From Emiliania huxleyi CCMP1516 (taxonomy: Eukaryota > Haptophyta > Isochrysidales > Noelaerhabdaceae): DNA of 64,000 nucleotides. This document shows positions 10,435 through 20,360 of this stretch, one piece after another (positions within the stretch are counted from its first letter, which is position 1; the number at the start of each line of letters is the position of its first letter). The stretch spans positions 424,177-488,176 of the forward strand of contig NW_005197506.1 of assembly GCF_000372725.1 (NCBI RefSeq), in the 5' to 3' direction. The notes beneath the pieces were generated by a model. That model made no database searches, was not told the origin of the DNA, and worked only from the letters and a program-made list of their open reading frames with translations. The position numbers were made by a program, and so were the translations under genes.

Positions 10435-12444
10435 ATGCCAAAGCGCGACCGCGAGCACTGGGGCTCACTCGTGCCGCATAACTCCCTGTGTGGCCGCCGT
10501 CCCGTCCCACTCTGCAGCCCAACTATTGTGATTGGCAAGGACGGCGACGTCACAGCGCCGCACAACCCGCACCTCTCCAAGCACCACATCAGACTGGAGC
10601 GAGTGGATGACGGCAGCGTCTACGCGACGCACCTATCCGCCCTCAACGACACCTGGCTCAACGGCGCCAAGCTCGAGCGCGACCGGCGGACCCTCGTCGT
10701 GCCGTGCGCGGGCAACGCGCCGTTCAGCCTGAGAGGCGAGGCGCCTGACGCGCCGCTCCTCTTCGTCAGCGTCCCGCACGCCGAGGCGGGACGCGCGGGT
10801 GTCCAGGACAAGAAGCTCAATGGCTGGTGCGGGTGGTCCTTGCGCCTCCTCCCCGTGGGCGACAAAAATGCCGCTCCCGCCGGATCCTCCGCTGCGCCTT
10901 CCGCGGAGCCGCATCGAAGCGGAGCGCTCGCTATCTCGTCGAGAGACGGCGGCCATGCGGCGGTGGTGGAAACGGAGCCCGCAGGGGCGGCGGAGGCGGA
11001 GGCGGAGGTGGAGGCGGAGGCGGAGGCGGCGGAGGCACAGGCGGCGGAGGCGGAGTGGTGCTCGGAGGAGCCGCGCACGAGGCAGACAATTTTTCGTGGC
11101 GTGCGGCTGCTGGTGGCGACGCGGCTGTGCAAGCAGGTGCAGGAGGGGGTGGTGCGGCGCGGCGGTGGAGAGGTGGTGGGTGGCGTCCAGGAGGCGACGC
11201 ACGTTACACTCGAGTGTCATCGCCGCGCCGAGGAGCTGCTGTCCCTGAAGACCATCCCGCGGGACGAGTGGCCGCGCCTCGTCACGCAGGAGTGGGTCGG
11301 GCAGTGCTCCAAGGTCCTCTCGGCCGACGGCACGCGGACTGGCGTGCTCCGCAAGCACCTGCACCCCGACGCGGTTGCGGCTCTGGCCGAGGGCGGGGCA
11401 GCTGCCGTCCACGTCCGTGACCGTCCACCGCACGTCCGTAGGTGGAGCGCCGCGAGCCCCCCTCGCCCGCCTCGCCTGCCAGTTCTCCGCCTTTTCTGCC
11501 GGACCCGCGTCCGGCGGTCGCGCATCCAGCGGACCCGCCGGCAGCAGCCGTAGACTCGGGTCGCGAGGGCGGCAGTGGCGGCGGCAGCGACGACCCGAAC
11601 GAGGTGGCAATTATCGACGGCAGGGAGCATCGCTGGGTCCCGGCAGCCTCGGGCGCGCCGGATTCTCGGCTGTGGCCAGGCGGCTTTACGCGGCTCACAG
11701 AGTTCCGGAATTGCGCCGGGCTCGAGTGGGTGCTGCGGGGTCGGGACGACACCTCAGCGCGGCGAATTCCTCGGCTGATGCCGTGGGAAGGGCCGGACAG
11801 TGAGAGGCAGGCCGCCGCTCGGGAGCGGGCGCGCAGTTTCGGCTGCTTCCGCGCCGCCGCTGCCCCCAACGCCGCGGCCGACCCTGCCGTCGCCTCCGCC
11901 GCCGTCACCGCCGCCGCGCGGGTGAGAGCGTGGAATGCGCGGGTAGCTGAGCCTTTGTGGCGGATGGCCGGCTTCATCAGGGTGGAGGAGGAGGGCAAGA
12001 CACTGGAGTATCACGCGCTTGCCTACGAGAACGCGGCGCGCGCAGTCGAGCGGTCCCTCGTGGCTGTGACGAGTGGCGAGGAGATGGCGAGGCGGGGCGG
12101 GTACGCCATCAAGTCGGGCTCGGGAATGGAGGCGCACATCAACGAGATCCTCGACTCGCTCGGTGGGACGGACGCTGCGGAGGCTGCTGTCGCCGGCGGC
12201 GAGGATGGAGAGGGTGGCAGCGACGGCGGTGGCGGCGGCGGCGGCGGAGGTGGCGGCAGCTTCCCCAGGCTCAGCGAAAAGCTGCGCTCGCCGCACGCAA
12301 GGCAATGGGAGGCGGTGGCGGAGTTGATTACCGTTAAGTGGGTCGGCCGCGGCTTGGCCCAGCGGCTGTGGAAGGCGGGCGCGACGGGCCTCGCCTCATT
12401 GCAAGAGCAGTATCGCCGCGACTACCAGGCGTGGGAGCGCAGCA

Positions 12445-12478
<34 letters not shown>

Positions 12479-13469
12479 GGCGGCGGGCGCTGTGATGGGC
12501 GTGCTCAAGAACTCCGAGGCGGCTCGCGTTTGCTTGCACTTCCACGACGACATCGCGCAGCGCATACCGCGGGCGGAGGCGGAGGCGTGCGTCGCGCTGC
12601 TCAAGCGCGCGTGTGCTGCCGTGTACGGGGAGAACGCCGTTGAGGTGTGGGGGCCGTGCGGATCCTACCGCCGCGGCGCCGCGTCCTCGCACGACCTCGA
12701 CGTCATCATCGTCCGCGCGTCGTGTGGCGGCGGCGGCGGCGACAGCGGCGGCGACAGCGGCTGCGGCGGCTATCGGACGTGGCTCGACGAGTCCGAGGAG
12801 GACGGCGGCGGAGCGGTGCCGCTGCTGCCGCTGCTCGAGCACTTGGAGAAGCGCGGCTTCCTCGCCGCCCATCTGCAGGTACCTTGGTCGAACAACGAGG
12901 TGCCCGGCCGCAAGGCTGCGCACAGCGCCCCGCCGCCGGCAAAGCACCGGCGGGGTGATGTCGGCTACGCCGTTGCCGCAGAGAGCAAGGGCGACGGCAG
13001 GAAGGCGCGGCGCGCCGAGCGCCCGCAGACCTACATGGGCGTGCTGCAGCCGAAGGGCGCGGCGGACGGCGGCGGCGGCGGCAGCGGCGGTGTGGCGCGC
13101 CGCATCGACATCAAGTCCTACGCCCGGTGCCAGCTGCCCTTCGCGCTCATCTACTTCACCGGCGGCACGCATTTCAATCGCTCCTTGCGCCTCCTCGCAA
13201 AGGAGCTCGGCTACACACTGTCCGACCAGGGGCTCGCGCAGTGCAAGCGCAGCGGCGACAACAACTCCGGGCCGCGCGTGTGGACAGGCCCGTCGCTCGC
13301 GGCGGCCACCGAGGAAGAGGTGTTCGCCGCGCTCGGCGTGCCCTACTGCGCGCCCGAGTGCCGCGACGACGCCCGCCTCGCCGCGCTCGGACCGATGCCG
13401 TCGCCGGCGGCCGAGCCCGAGCCGGAGGATGCAGACAGCGGCGACGAGCTCGAACGGTACGAGGTGTAA
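10435..13469 (+). CDS. FHA-BRCT-DNA polymerase X fusion protein
   Basis: Two exons, 10435-11406 and 11442-13469, joined in phase 0 across a 35-bp intron (GTCCAC...CCGTAG), giving about 999 residues. The N-terminal FHA domain has IGKDGDV, the phosphopeptide-binding SKHHIRL and NDTWLNG. An Ala/Glu-rich linker leads to a BRCT domain (about residues 220-315, closing Trp in LVTQEWVGQC). The polymerase-X part has a helix-hairpin-helix segment (VKWVGRGLAQRL), the GSYRRG nucleotide motif, catalytic Asp742 and Asp744 in HDLDVII, and third Asp879 in RRIDIKSY, followed by the thumb LPFALIYFTGG and EEEVFAALGVPYC. All three metal-binding Asp are kept, so it should be active. Gly-rich inserts interrupt the 8-kDa domain and the palm. 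Family knowledge points to base-excision repair or end joining in the nucleus. The fusion of FHA to a BRCT-PolX enzyme is unusual. Confidence 0.88.
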
Positions 13470-13482
13470 ACTTATTTAAGAG

Positions 13483-14236
13483 GGCATGTTGTGCGAGTAT
13501 ATGGGACACGATGTCTCAAATATGAGGGGTTTTGACTCCTACCGGCTCCTGACGCTATCCCTGGCAGCTCTAATGACCAGGATCAGTAGTGCTATGATAT
13601 AGAGGGTGCCCATACTAGCGAAGGAGCTGCCACACTCGCCCGGAACGTCCCCTTCTGGGGCCGGTTCTGCAGCCCGCGAGAGCCGACAGCGGGGCCGTGC
13701 CGCGGGTGCCTACTGCCGAGTGCCACAAACACTGCGCCGTCCCGCCATCACCTACAGGCTGTCTTGTGTGATGGTTGGGATGTCCAAACGCCACCATCTT
13801 GGCTCTTGCGACCTCAAACCCGCGAGCTGTATGGGTGGTCCTGACGTCGACAGACGCCCGATGACCACGGTGAAGCTGAGCCGGAACGAGTCGACAAGTC
13901 TCGTCTGAGCCCGTGGCGGTCGCCGGCTGAGTCGCTGTGCACGGGCCGGTACCTCAGGCGTCACCTCCGCAGCCTCAGGTCTCACACTCCATCACCTCCG
14001 ACGGGACGCCTTCGGTGGCACGCTCGGCGGCGAGTTTGTTGCAGCCCCACAGCGAGCGCGGCGTCGAGCCTAATCGGTCTGGTCGGTCGGCCGCACTCCC
14101 TGGGTGCCAGGGAGTGCGGCCGACACGCGAGCGGTGCTTCCTGGCAGCGCGCGCCAGCTGTGGGGCTGCAACAAACTCGAGTCACGCTTTTGGGACATTT
14201 TCGACGCTTTTGTCCCATATACTCGCACAACATGCC
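13483..14236. mobile_element. Complete TIR element (MITE-like), 754 bp, TSD AGAG
   Basis: Perfect 26-bp terminal inverted repeats: GGCATGTTGTGCGAGTATAT at the left (13483-13508) and its complement at the right (14211-14236). The element is bordered on both sides by AGAG (13479-13482 and 14237-14240), a 4-bp target duplication. An inner inverted repeat GTTGCAGCCCCAC/GTGGGGCTGCAAC (14037-14050 and 14159-14172) encloses a second hairpin around CCGCACTCCCTGG. No transposase is encoded, so it is non-autonomous. It begins 10 bp after the FHA-PolX stop codon and may supply its 3' UTR. A partial copy lies at 25689-26222. Confidence 0.85.
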
Positions 14237-14240
14237 AGAG

Positions 14241-15494
14241 TCTTGTCGCTCTCATCTCCTCTCTCGCCTATCTCTGCGCTCTGCCTGAGGCCTCTCTGCA
14301 CTGGGAGCATCGGGTCATGTCGGTCAGCTGTGTGCGTGTCTCGGGGTGTGCGTGTGGCGCATCGCGCGATCCGAGAGGCAATAATTTTCTACGTCTACCA
14401 TTACGCGCCCCCGCCCTCGCGGCGGCCGGGGAAACGAAGCGCCTTTGTTTTTGAGCGTCGCTCGCCGCGTCAAGCCGCGTGTCTAGCGACAGCCGCCTGC
14501 CACGCAATGCCGCCTGTCGACTTGCAGCGGTAATGGTCCGTGCGGTTTACAACCCGCAAGCCGGGCAGCGGCACCCCGGCCGGCGAGGCCAGCTGCGAGG
14601 CCCACACCAGCGGCGTCAGCGGGGTCGCCCCGTCGGTGAGGGTCCGCCCGCCCACGTCAATGATGGGGCCGCCCTCCTCCTCCTCCGCGCCGCCCTCCGC
14701 CCGCGCCCAAGTAACGGCGAACACCTCGTGGTCCTGAGACAGCAGCGTGGGGCCAATGTCACCAATGCACTCCGCGGCTCGTGCGGATGCGAAGTTCACG
14801 GGTGATGGCGACAGCGTGAATGGAATCGATGCGGCCCGTGCCGGGCTGCTGCTACCAGAGGCAGCTCCCCCGTCTAGACGCGTGGTCCTCCATCGCCGCG
14901 ATGCCCGCTAGACTGCGTCAGAGACTCCGCTAGACTGCGCAGACTGGAGCAGACTGGAGCAGACTGGAGCAGACTGGAGCACCCCTGAACACCAGGTCTG
15001 AGGCCCTTTGTCAGCCGTTTCGGCCCTTTGTCAGCCGCTTCAGGGGTGCTCTGCGCGGATCCGCTGCCAGATTTTGCGCGAAGGCTGCGCCCCCCTTCTG
15101 GATCCTTCTGCGGATCAAACCCTCAAATGAGAGGAGTCGCGTTGTTTGAGAGGATTGGGTAATCACTGGTTGTGAGCACAGAAACATGCGCAACATCAAA
15201 TTCTTTGCAGCACGCCGATCGTCATCACGTCCCCGAAAGGCCAAAATGCATCAGGTCAGGACGGATCATTCTTGATGAACTCGCTTCACATAGGTCCCGC
15301 GTGCGCAAATGGGCGTGGACGCGCAGGCGGCGCGGCTCGCTTTGCAAGGCTGCTGAGAGACTGCTTCGGGGGTAGTCCATCCCATCCAGAAGAAAAACTT
15401 TGCTTCTAGTCCGATGCTGTCTTAAAGGCCTTTAAAGAGCGAAAAGAAAAAGAAAACAGCGACGCGCGCCGCGCACCTTCGTTGAGTGCAGGCG
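14241..15494. other. Intergenic with a possible gene fragment and a short repeat cluster
   Basis: A minus-strand open frame of about 110 codons (14799-14470, no ATG) reads ECIGDIGPTLLSQDHEVFAV and PLTPLVWASQLASPAG; it looks protein-like, but I do not recognise it. Four AGACTGGAGC units stand at about 14940-14980, followed by two copies of CCCTTTGTCAGCCG, all inside an inverted pair AGCACCCCTGA/TCAGGGGTGCT (about 14978 and 15040). From 15100 to 15480 the sequence is AT-richer and probably holds the promoter of the next gene. Confidence 0.5.
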
Positions 15495-17948
15495 ATGCCA
15501 AAGAGTGCGAAGGTCGATACGGGGAAAGTCACATTGAGTCAGCGACTTGAGACGGAAAGGGTGCCCGCGGCCAGCCTCTCGACCACCGCGGACGGCCTCG
15601 CTGGGCTGCTGCTGGATGCATCGGCGACCGCGGTCCCGGACAATGTCGTGTATGGAATGCTTGAGCTGCCGCCGAGCGCGATTGACACTCTATATCCTCG
15701 TGGCTCCGCTGCCGGCATTCGCGGACGGGTCATCGCCAAGGGCGACCTGGGAGATTTCGACTTGGCGAGCGCCAGAATGGGCGACTGGGTCGAGGCGCAG
15801 CCTGTTCTCTCCGACGGCTTCATCGTTGGCATCACCCTCAAAGAGAAGCTTCCACCTCACTCGGTGAGTCGCTCTCAATTGCTCGACACTCTGGGCATCT
15901 CGCCGATGCAGCTGGCGGTCGACGGAACCACTCGGCTAATACTGGTAACTCAGGACTCTGTGAATGCTCTGCAGTACAACCTCGCAGACGGCTGCGAACC
16001 TCTGGACACCACAAATCAGTCCGAGCTTCGCGTCGCCGGTTCCAGGTTTGTCCTGCAGTGGACGTTTCCGGGGGCCGGAACGGCGGCCGGCCAAAAGAGC
16101 GGCTGGGAGCAGCGCTTAGCAGGTGTCAGCGCGTACCACAAGGCGCTAACAGCGAAACCTCAAGCAGGCCCATACCTTCCTCCGAGCAAATGGCTCGACT
16201 CCGCCAAGGAGGGCATCGCTGACTTTACGGTTGTCAAAATGCTGGGTGGGGGCCCGGGCCGAGTCGTACCCGAGCTAGGCGGGCTCAAGGGGTATGCCGT
16301 CGCCCGGCTCGTTGCTGCATTCTTTGCTTACTGGCGCCGCATCGACGTCGGCCCCGGCGCGCTGTCAGCAGAGGAAATTGCACACGCAGACCTCGCTGCT
16401 GCTGTGTACGACCGGTACGAAGCGACGGCGACACTTCGTTATCAGCTGGCGGCCATCGAGTCGGTGGACCCCGACCCGCAGGGCAGCACTCGCTTGCGGC
16501 CGGTCGAGTCCGTGTCGCCCGCCTACTTTAGGCACGAGGCGTTTTTTGGCTCACAAGTCGACAGCGCTCAGATCTTTTCCGGCGATGTGGCGCAGACCTT
16601 TTCGCCTCTGCTTGCGCGCCTCGGCCCGTCATCTTTGGACGTCCGCTCCTGCAATTACATGGTCGCAGGCACATCGATCGGCCCCGAGGGTGACATCAAC
16701 TTGCCGACCTCCTTGTACACTGGCGTTACAGCAAACACGGTGGGGGAGCGCCGCGGTGCCGACGTCCGCAGGCAGCAACGGCTGGTGAATGCCATCGCGG
16801 TGCGAACGAGGGAAATACTCGCCGCCTCCGAGGCGACGCGCCTTCAACGGATCGAGGCGATGGTCAATAATCTGATTGCCGATGGACCGCCCCCCGCCGC
16901 TGACGCGGCGGCCGCGTGGTTGAGCGGTGGCGCCGCCGGAGAGGAGGGGGGTGTGGGCGGGGAGGGGGGTGAGGGCGGCGCGGGGGGGGGGGCGGCTGCC
17001 GCCGGGAGCGCCGCCGATGTCGACGGGGCCGTGAGCGACGAGGAGGCAGACGAGACCATTGGTCAGGGAGGCGGGAACCACCGCGCCGTTGACGCGGCGG
17101 TCCTTTGCAAGATGGTTCTGGGCGGCGGCCGCCACGGGAGTGTTCAGGCGGACACGGCCCTGGCAGCGTTCAACGCCGCGGAGGCGCTGGCAGCCGGCCG
17201 CACGCCGTTACTCATTGTCGGCGGGTGGAACCGGGACGCGGTGTGGAACGCGCTGTGCGACTCTGACTGGGTCGACCCCCAGGCCCGCGGCAAGTGCCAA
17301 TCCCTACTCTGGTCGGAGGCGGTTCTAATGTGCGCACTCCGAGCTGTGCTTCGCTCTGACCCGCGCACGCGTCCGACCAATCACTTAATAACGCCCGATG
17401 CTCTGACTGGTGGCGCTACTCGGTTGGGGGAGCTAAGATCGAGCGTTGCGCTTGCCGACAGCAGCAATCTTCAGATGCAACTATTCATCGCCGTCATCGA
17501 ATCAGAGTGGTCGCAATCGGAGCTCGCGCGAAGCATCCGCAACCTAACAGGTGCTGATGCCGTCGCGAGTAAGAGTGTTGCCCACTTCCTTTGTCTGCTC
17601 TTCAGTCGGGTCGAGGACGCACTCAGCGCGTCACCCCCAGTAGTAGATGCTCTCGATCTCTTCGGGGACTTAGTGGTTCGGACCACAGCGACCACAGCGC
17701 CGCCGCGCCGCCGATTCGCCTACCTTGACGGTGCGCCGATTCTTGGCCTGAGGGGGCCGCGAAGCCGGTGCCGTGCCGCTTTCCTTGTCTACGGGCTGTC
17801 GCTCATCAGCGAGTCCGCCGTCGAGGACACGCGTGCTGCGTTCCTGACCGGGTTGCGCAAACTTTCATGGTGGCCGCGCGACACTGACCATGACAACTTG
17901 AGCGACGCATTTCTTGCCGCGCGCGCAGAGGGGAGGAGTCTTCGATAG
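15495..17948 (+). CDS. Large uncharacterised protein, intronless, 817 residues
   Basis: Long single open frame; the first ATG (15495) gives MPKSAKVDTGKVTLSQRLE. Not recognised. The first half has mixed strand/helix sequence (GIRGRVIAKGDLGDFDLASA, MGDWVEAQPVL) and an aromatic segment AAFFAYWRRIDVGPG. A Gly/Ala-rich low-complexity linker (coded at about 16920-17010) separates it from a second globular part with LLIVGGWNRDAVWNALCDSDW and FAYLDGAPILGLRGPRSRCR. No signal peptide or membrane span is evident. Third-position GC looks lower than in neighbouring genes, and the lack of introns is compatible with acquisition from elsewhere, but that is inference. It could be a structural or mobile-element protein; no hallmark motif supports any specific call. 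Confidence 0.6.
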   Translation: MPKSAKVDTGKVTLSQRLETERVPAASLSTTADGLAGLLLDASATAVPDNVVYGMLELPPSAIDTLYPRGSAAGIRGRVIAKGDLGDFDLASARMGDWVEAQPVLSDGFIVGITLKEKLPPHSVSRSQLLDTLGISPMQLAVDGTTRLILVTQDSVNALQYNLADGCEPLDTTNQSELRVAGSRFVLQWTFPGAGTAAGQKSGWEQRLAGVSAYHKALTAKPQAGPYLPPSKWLDSAKEGIADFTVVKMLGGGPGRVVPELGGLKGYAVARLVAAFFAYWRRIDVGPGALSAEEIAHADLAAAVYDRYEATATLRYQLAAIESVDPDPQGSTRLRPVESVSPAYFRHEAFFGSQVDSAQIFSGDVAQTFSPLLARLGPSSLDVRSCNYMVAGTSIGPEGDINLPTSLYTGVTANTVGERRGADVRRQQRLVNAIAVRTREILAASEATRLQRIEAMVNNLIADGPPPAADAAAAWLSGGAAGEEGGVGGEGGEGGAGGGAAAAGSAADVDGAVSDEEADETIGQGGGNHRAVDAAVLCKMVLGGGRHGSVQADTALAAFNAAEALAAGRTPLLIVGGWNRDAVWNALCDSDWVDPQARGKCQSLLWSEAVLMCALRAVLRSDPRTRPTNHLITPDALTGGATRLGELRSSVALADSSNLQMQLFIAVIESEWSQSELARSIRNLTGADAVASKSVAHFLCLLFSRVEDALSASPPVVDALDLFGDLVVRTTATTAPPRRRFAYLDGAPILGLRGPRSRCRAAFLVYGLSLISESAVEDTRAAFLTGLRKLSWWPRDTDHDNLSDAFLAARAEGRSLR

Positions 17949-18568
17949 GTGTGCCGTCCATGTATTGTGCCGTCCATGTACTTCTCTGTCTGGGATGAGT
18001 CGGGACCGCGCGGAGATCATGTGATGATGGCGTCTGTGAGCCTTGACACCAGTAACCACACAACAAGGCTGGATCGGACCAACACGTCACACATGCGACG
18101 CGCTAAGTTATCAGTTTTGAAATCGCGCGGCGGATCCATCACACGCAGAACGAGTTCTTTGGGTGCATCATTAATTTTTTTGCGGCGCCTCTCTGTGCGT
18201 GTTGGGGTGGAGGCTCGTTCGCGCACTGACCCCATCGCCTCGCCTCGCCGCCGCCGCAAACGCGTTCGCCGCCTGCCACGCTTCGCCTGCCTCGCAAGTC
18301 ACGTGTGCGTGCGCTCGCAGCGCCGACCCGCCGCCTCGCACGCGTGACGCGAGCCTCGCCGCGCCTCGCGCTCTCGTCGCTTGCGTCCTGCCTAGCGTCC
18401 TGCCCCCCGAGCTCTCCTCACCGCGCCCGCACGCCCGCGCCTTGCTCACATTGCGTTGAATCTCACGACTCGCGCCCTGGCCTCAGGATCGTGCTCGCTG
18501 GGAGCAGTGCGCAGTGCTGTCGATGGATGCCCTCACACCGGTCCGTCGGCCATGCGCCTCTGTCCAGA
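17949..18568. other. Intergenic / 5' region of the next gene
   Basis: Near 17950-17985 a short direct repeat GTGCCGTCCATGTA is seen twice. The remainder is GC-rich with open Arg/Ala/Ser frames and may hold the 5' UTR or a targeting-peptide extension of the following gene (open frame from 18305). No other signal. Confidence 0.45.
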
Positions 18569-19129
18569 ATGACACCTATCTCCGCGCTGCACGCCACTGC
18601 ACGCCGCGTGGTGCCCCGCCGCATCGGCATGCGCTATGCGAGAGATCCCCTCTGCCGTTCCGCGCAGGAGAAGAAGCTGAAGGTGATCTCGCGTCTCCCT
18701 GTCTTCGTGACCGGCTCGTACAAGCTCTTCTTTGTTCAGGGGTCGGCGGAGTGCACTTTGAAGGAGGAGCAGCAAGCTTGGCTTGAGGTTGACGGCTCAT
18801 ACGTCCGGCTCGTCGACCTTGAGGGCAAGGAGCTCGCGTCTGTCACGGTCAAGATGCTGAGGGACGCGCATCTTTTCTGGTACGACGAGGAGCGAGCCGC
18901 GATTTACTCGTCGATTGCCACGGGCTATGTCACTGCCGCGCACCCGACGATCCAGTCACACTTTGGGAGGGGGCGACGCGCGGCGTCCGTCTTCTACCTC
19001 TTTCGGATGGACGCTGACTCTCGGCAGCAGCTGCGAGCAGCACTTCAGGGACAGTTCACTCCAAAGCAGATGCGGGGGTACCCGCCAGGCCAGGCCGCCA
19101 AGTGGCCAGGCTCAATCGTGCTTTGCTGA
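18569..19129 (+). CDS. Uncharacterised small protein, possible organelle-targeted
   Basis: Open frame from 18305; ATGs lie at 18569 and 18629. The body reads KVISRLPVFVTGSYKLFFVQG, then a run of short beta-strand-like segments (AWLEVDGSYVRLVDLEGKEL, VKMLRDAHLFWYDEERA), then VFYLFRMDADSRQQLRAAL, and ends GQAAKWPGSIVLC. The strand-strand-helix pattern resembles a small PH-like fold, but no motif proves it. If translation began further upstream, the Arg/Ser/Ala-rich leader would suit a transit peptide. The stop at 19127-19129 lies about 150 bp before a TIR element. Confidence 0.55.
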   Translation: MTPISALHATARRVVPRRIGMRYARDPLCRSAQEKKLKVISRLPVFVTGSYKLFFVQGSAECTLKEEQQAWLEVDGSYVRLVDLEGKELASVTVKMLRDAHLFWYDEERAAIYSSIATGYVTAAHPTIQSHFGRGRRAASVFYLFRMDADSRQQLRAALQGQFTPKQMRGYPPGQAAKWPGSIVLC

Positions 19130-19281
19130 GCCAAGCCGAGCTCAGTTCACAGACGAGGGCGGGGTGTGCTGTCTGTGTACGTGCTGTCTCCCTTGTGTGC
19201 GACCACACAACAGATCACAGTGATCAGTGTGTGCTGTGTCTGAGAGTCTATGTATCGGCATCGCCGTGCAGAGAAGACGAG

Positions 19282-20158
19282 GGCCGAGCGTTTTTGATCT
19301 CTGGGTGAGTGGGGGGCCGAGCCGCCTCGGGGTGGCGGGCGGGCGGGCGTTTTGAAAAACAGAAAACAGAAAACACAGGGGGGCCAGGGGCAGGGCCCAC
19401 ACTACGTAGACGCACGCACCTGGCTCCTGGGACAAGGCGAGAATCGCAGCACATGCAGATCAGCGGAGAGGGGGGGTGGCGACGTCCCGACACGGCAGGT
19501 TAGAGCTGACCCGGGAGAGAGAGAGAGAGAACAGCGTTGGCAGCCCCCAATGACCGTAGACAGAAATGACGAGCCGACAGCGATGCAGCGGCAGCGAAGG
19601 CGGCGAGGAGGGCCCGCCGCAGAGCTCCGCCGGGCGGCACAGCAGAGACATCGGCGGACGGGGGAGCACGGGACACGTCGGCATAGGAGAGGGGGGGTGG
19701 GAGAGTTGAGTCAGATGCAACAGCACCGTCTCGGCAGCGAGGCCCATGATGGCGACGGCGGCGACGTAGGCGAGGGTGGCGACGGTCACGATGAATGTGC
19801 AATGTGGCTTGACGAAATGGATGACGCCGTCGCGCAACATGACATCCTCGATGTCGTCTCGTCCTCGAATCGGTTGAGCTCCTTCATCATGAAGCATTGC
19901 CGTCGCCAGCTTCTTTGCGGCGCTGCGCGGGTGCGTGCGCCCATCCGCCTATCTGATGGTCTCGGCTGTTACACGTTTTGGGATGCCGTTTGGGGTTACT
20001 CACGACCCGCACGAAGTAGGCGGCGCGCAGCGCCGCTCTCGCAGGCTGTTTTTGACTGCTTCTCGATTTTGTTTTTGTTTTCAGTCTAGGGGGGCCGACC
20101 CCCTCAGAGGCGGCGGGCGGGCGCCCACTCACCCAGAGATCAAAACGAACGCTCGGCC
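19282..20158. mobile_element. TIR element family T1, copy A, with splice-site-bearing ends, TSD GAG
   Basis: 877-bp element. The left end GGCCGAGCGTTTTTGATCTC continues CTGGGTGAGTGGGG; the right end is its inverse (CCCACTCACCCAGAGATC...CGCTCGGCC). GAG stands directly outside both ends (19279-19281 and 20159-20161). The left repeat carries a strong 5' splice consensus (GG|GTGAGT, GT at 19305) and the right one a matching 3' consensus (CACTCACCCAG|AG, ending 20136). No transposase is present. The interior on the minus strand has an open frame (about 19897-19460) with a hydrophobic segment VTVATLAYVAAVAIMGLAAE and a GTC|GTGAGT donor, which may be a captured host exon. Copy B at 33651-34514 is highly similar apart from small indels. 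Confidence 0.85.
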
Positions 20159-20360
20159 GAGTCGGAGTCTGGAGGAGCGAGCAGAGAGAGAGACACGGAA
20201 GCGATCTATCATCCAAGTTTTTCCATCTCTATAACAAAAGAAAAAACCGTTCCTCCGCGTGGCTTCTTTCCTGCCCTAATGATTACAACCGACACCCCGC
20301 AATAACTGTGACGGGCCGGCCTAGGAAGGACCCGGCGGTGACGACACGAGCGGCTAGTCT

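Noticed and set aside
15495-17948. Calling the orphan protein a viral or retroelement structural protein
   Set aside because: No recognised motif, no neighbouring polymerase or integrase, no terminal repeats; left as uncharacterised.
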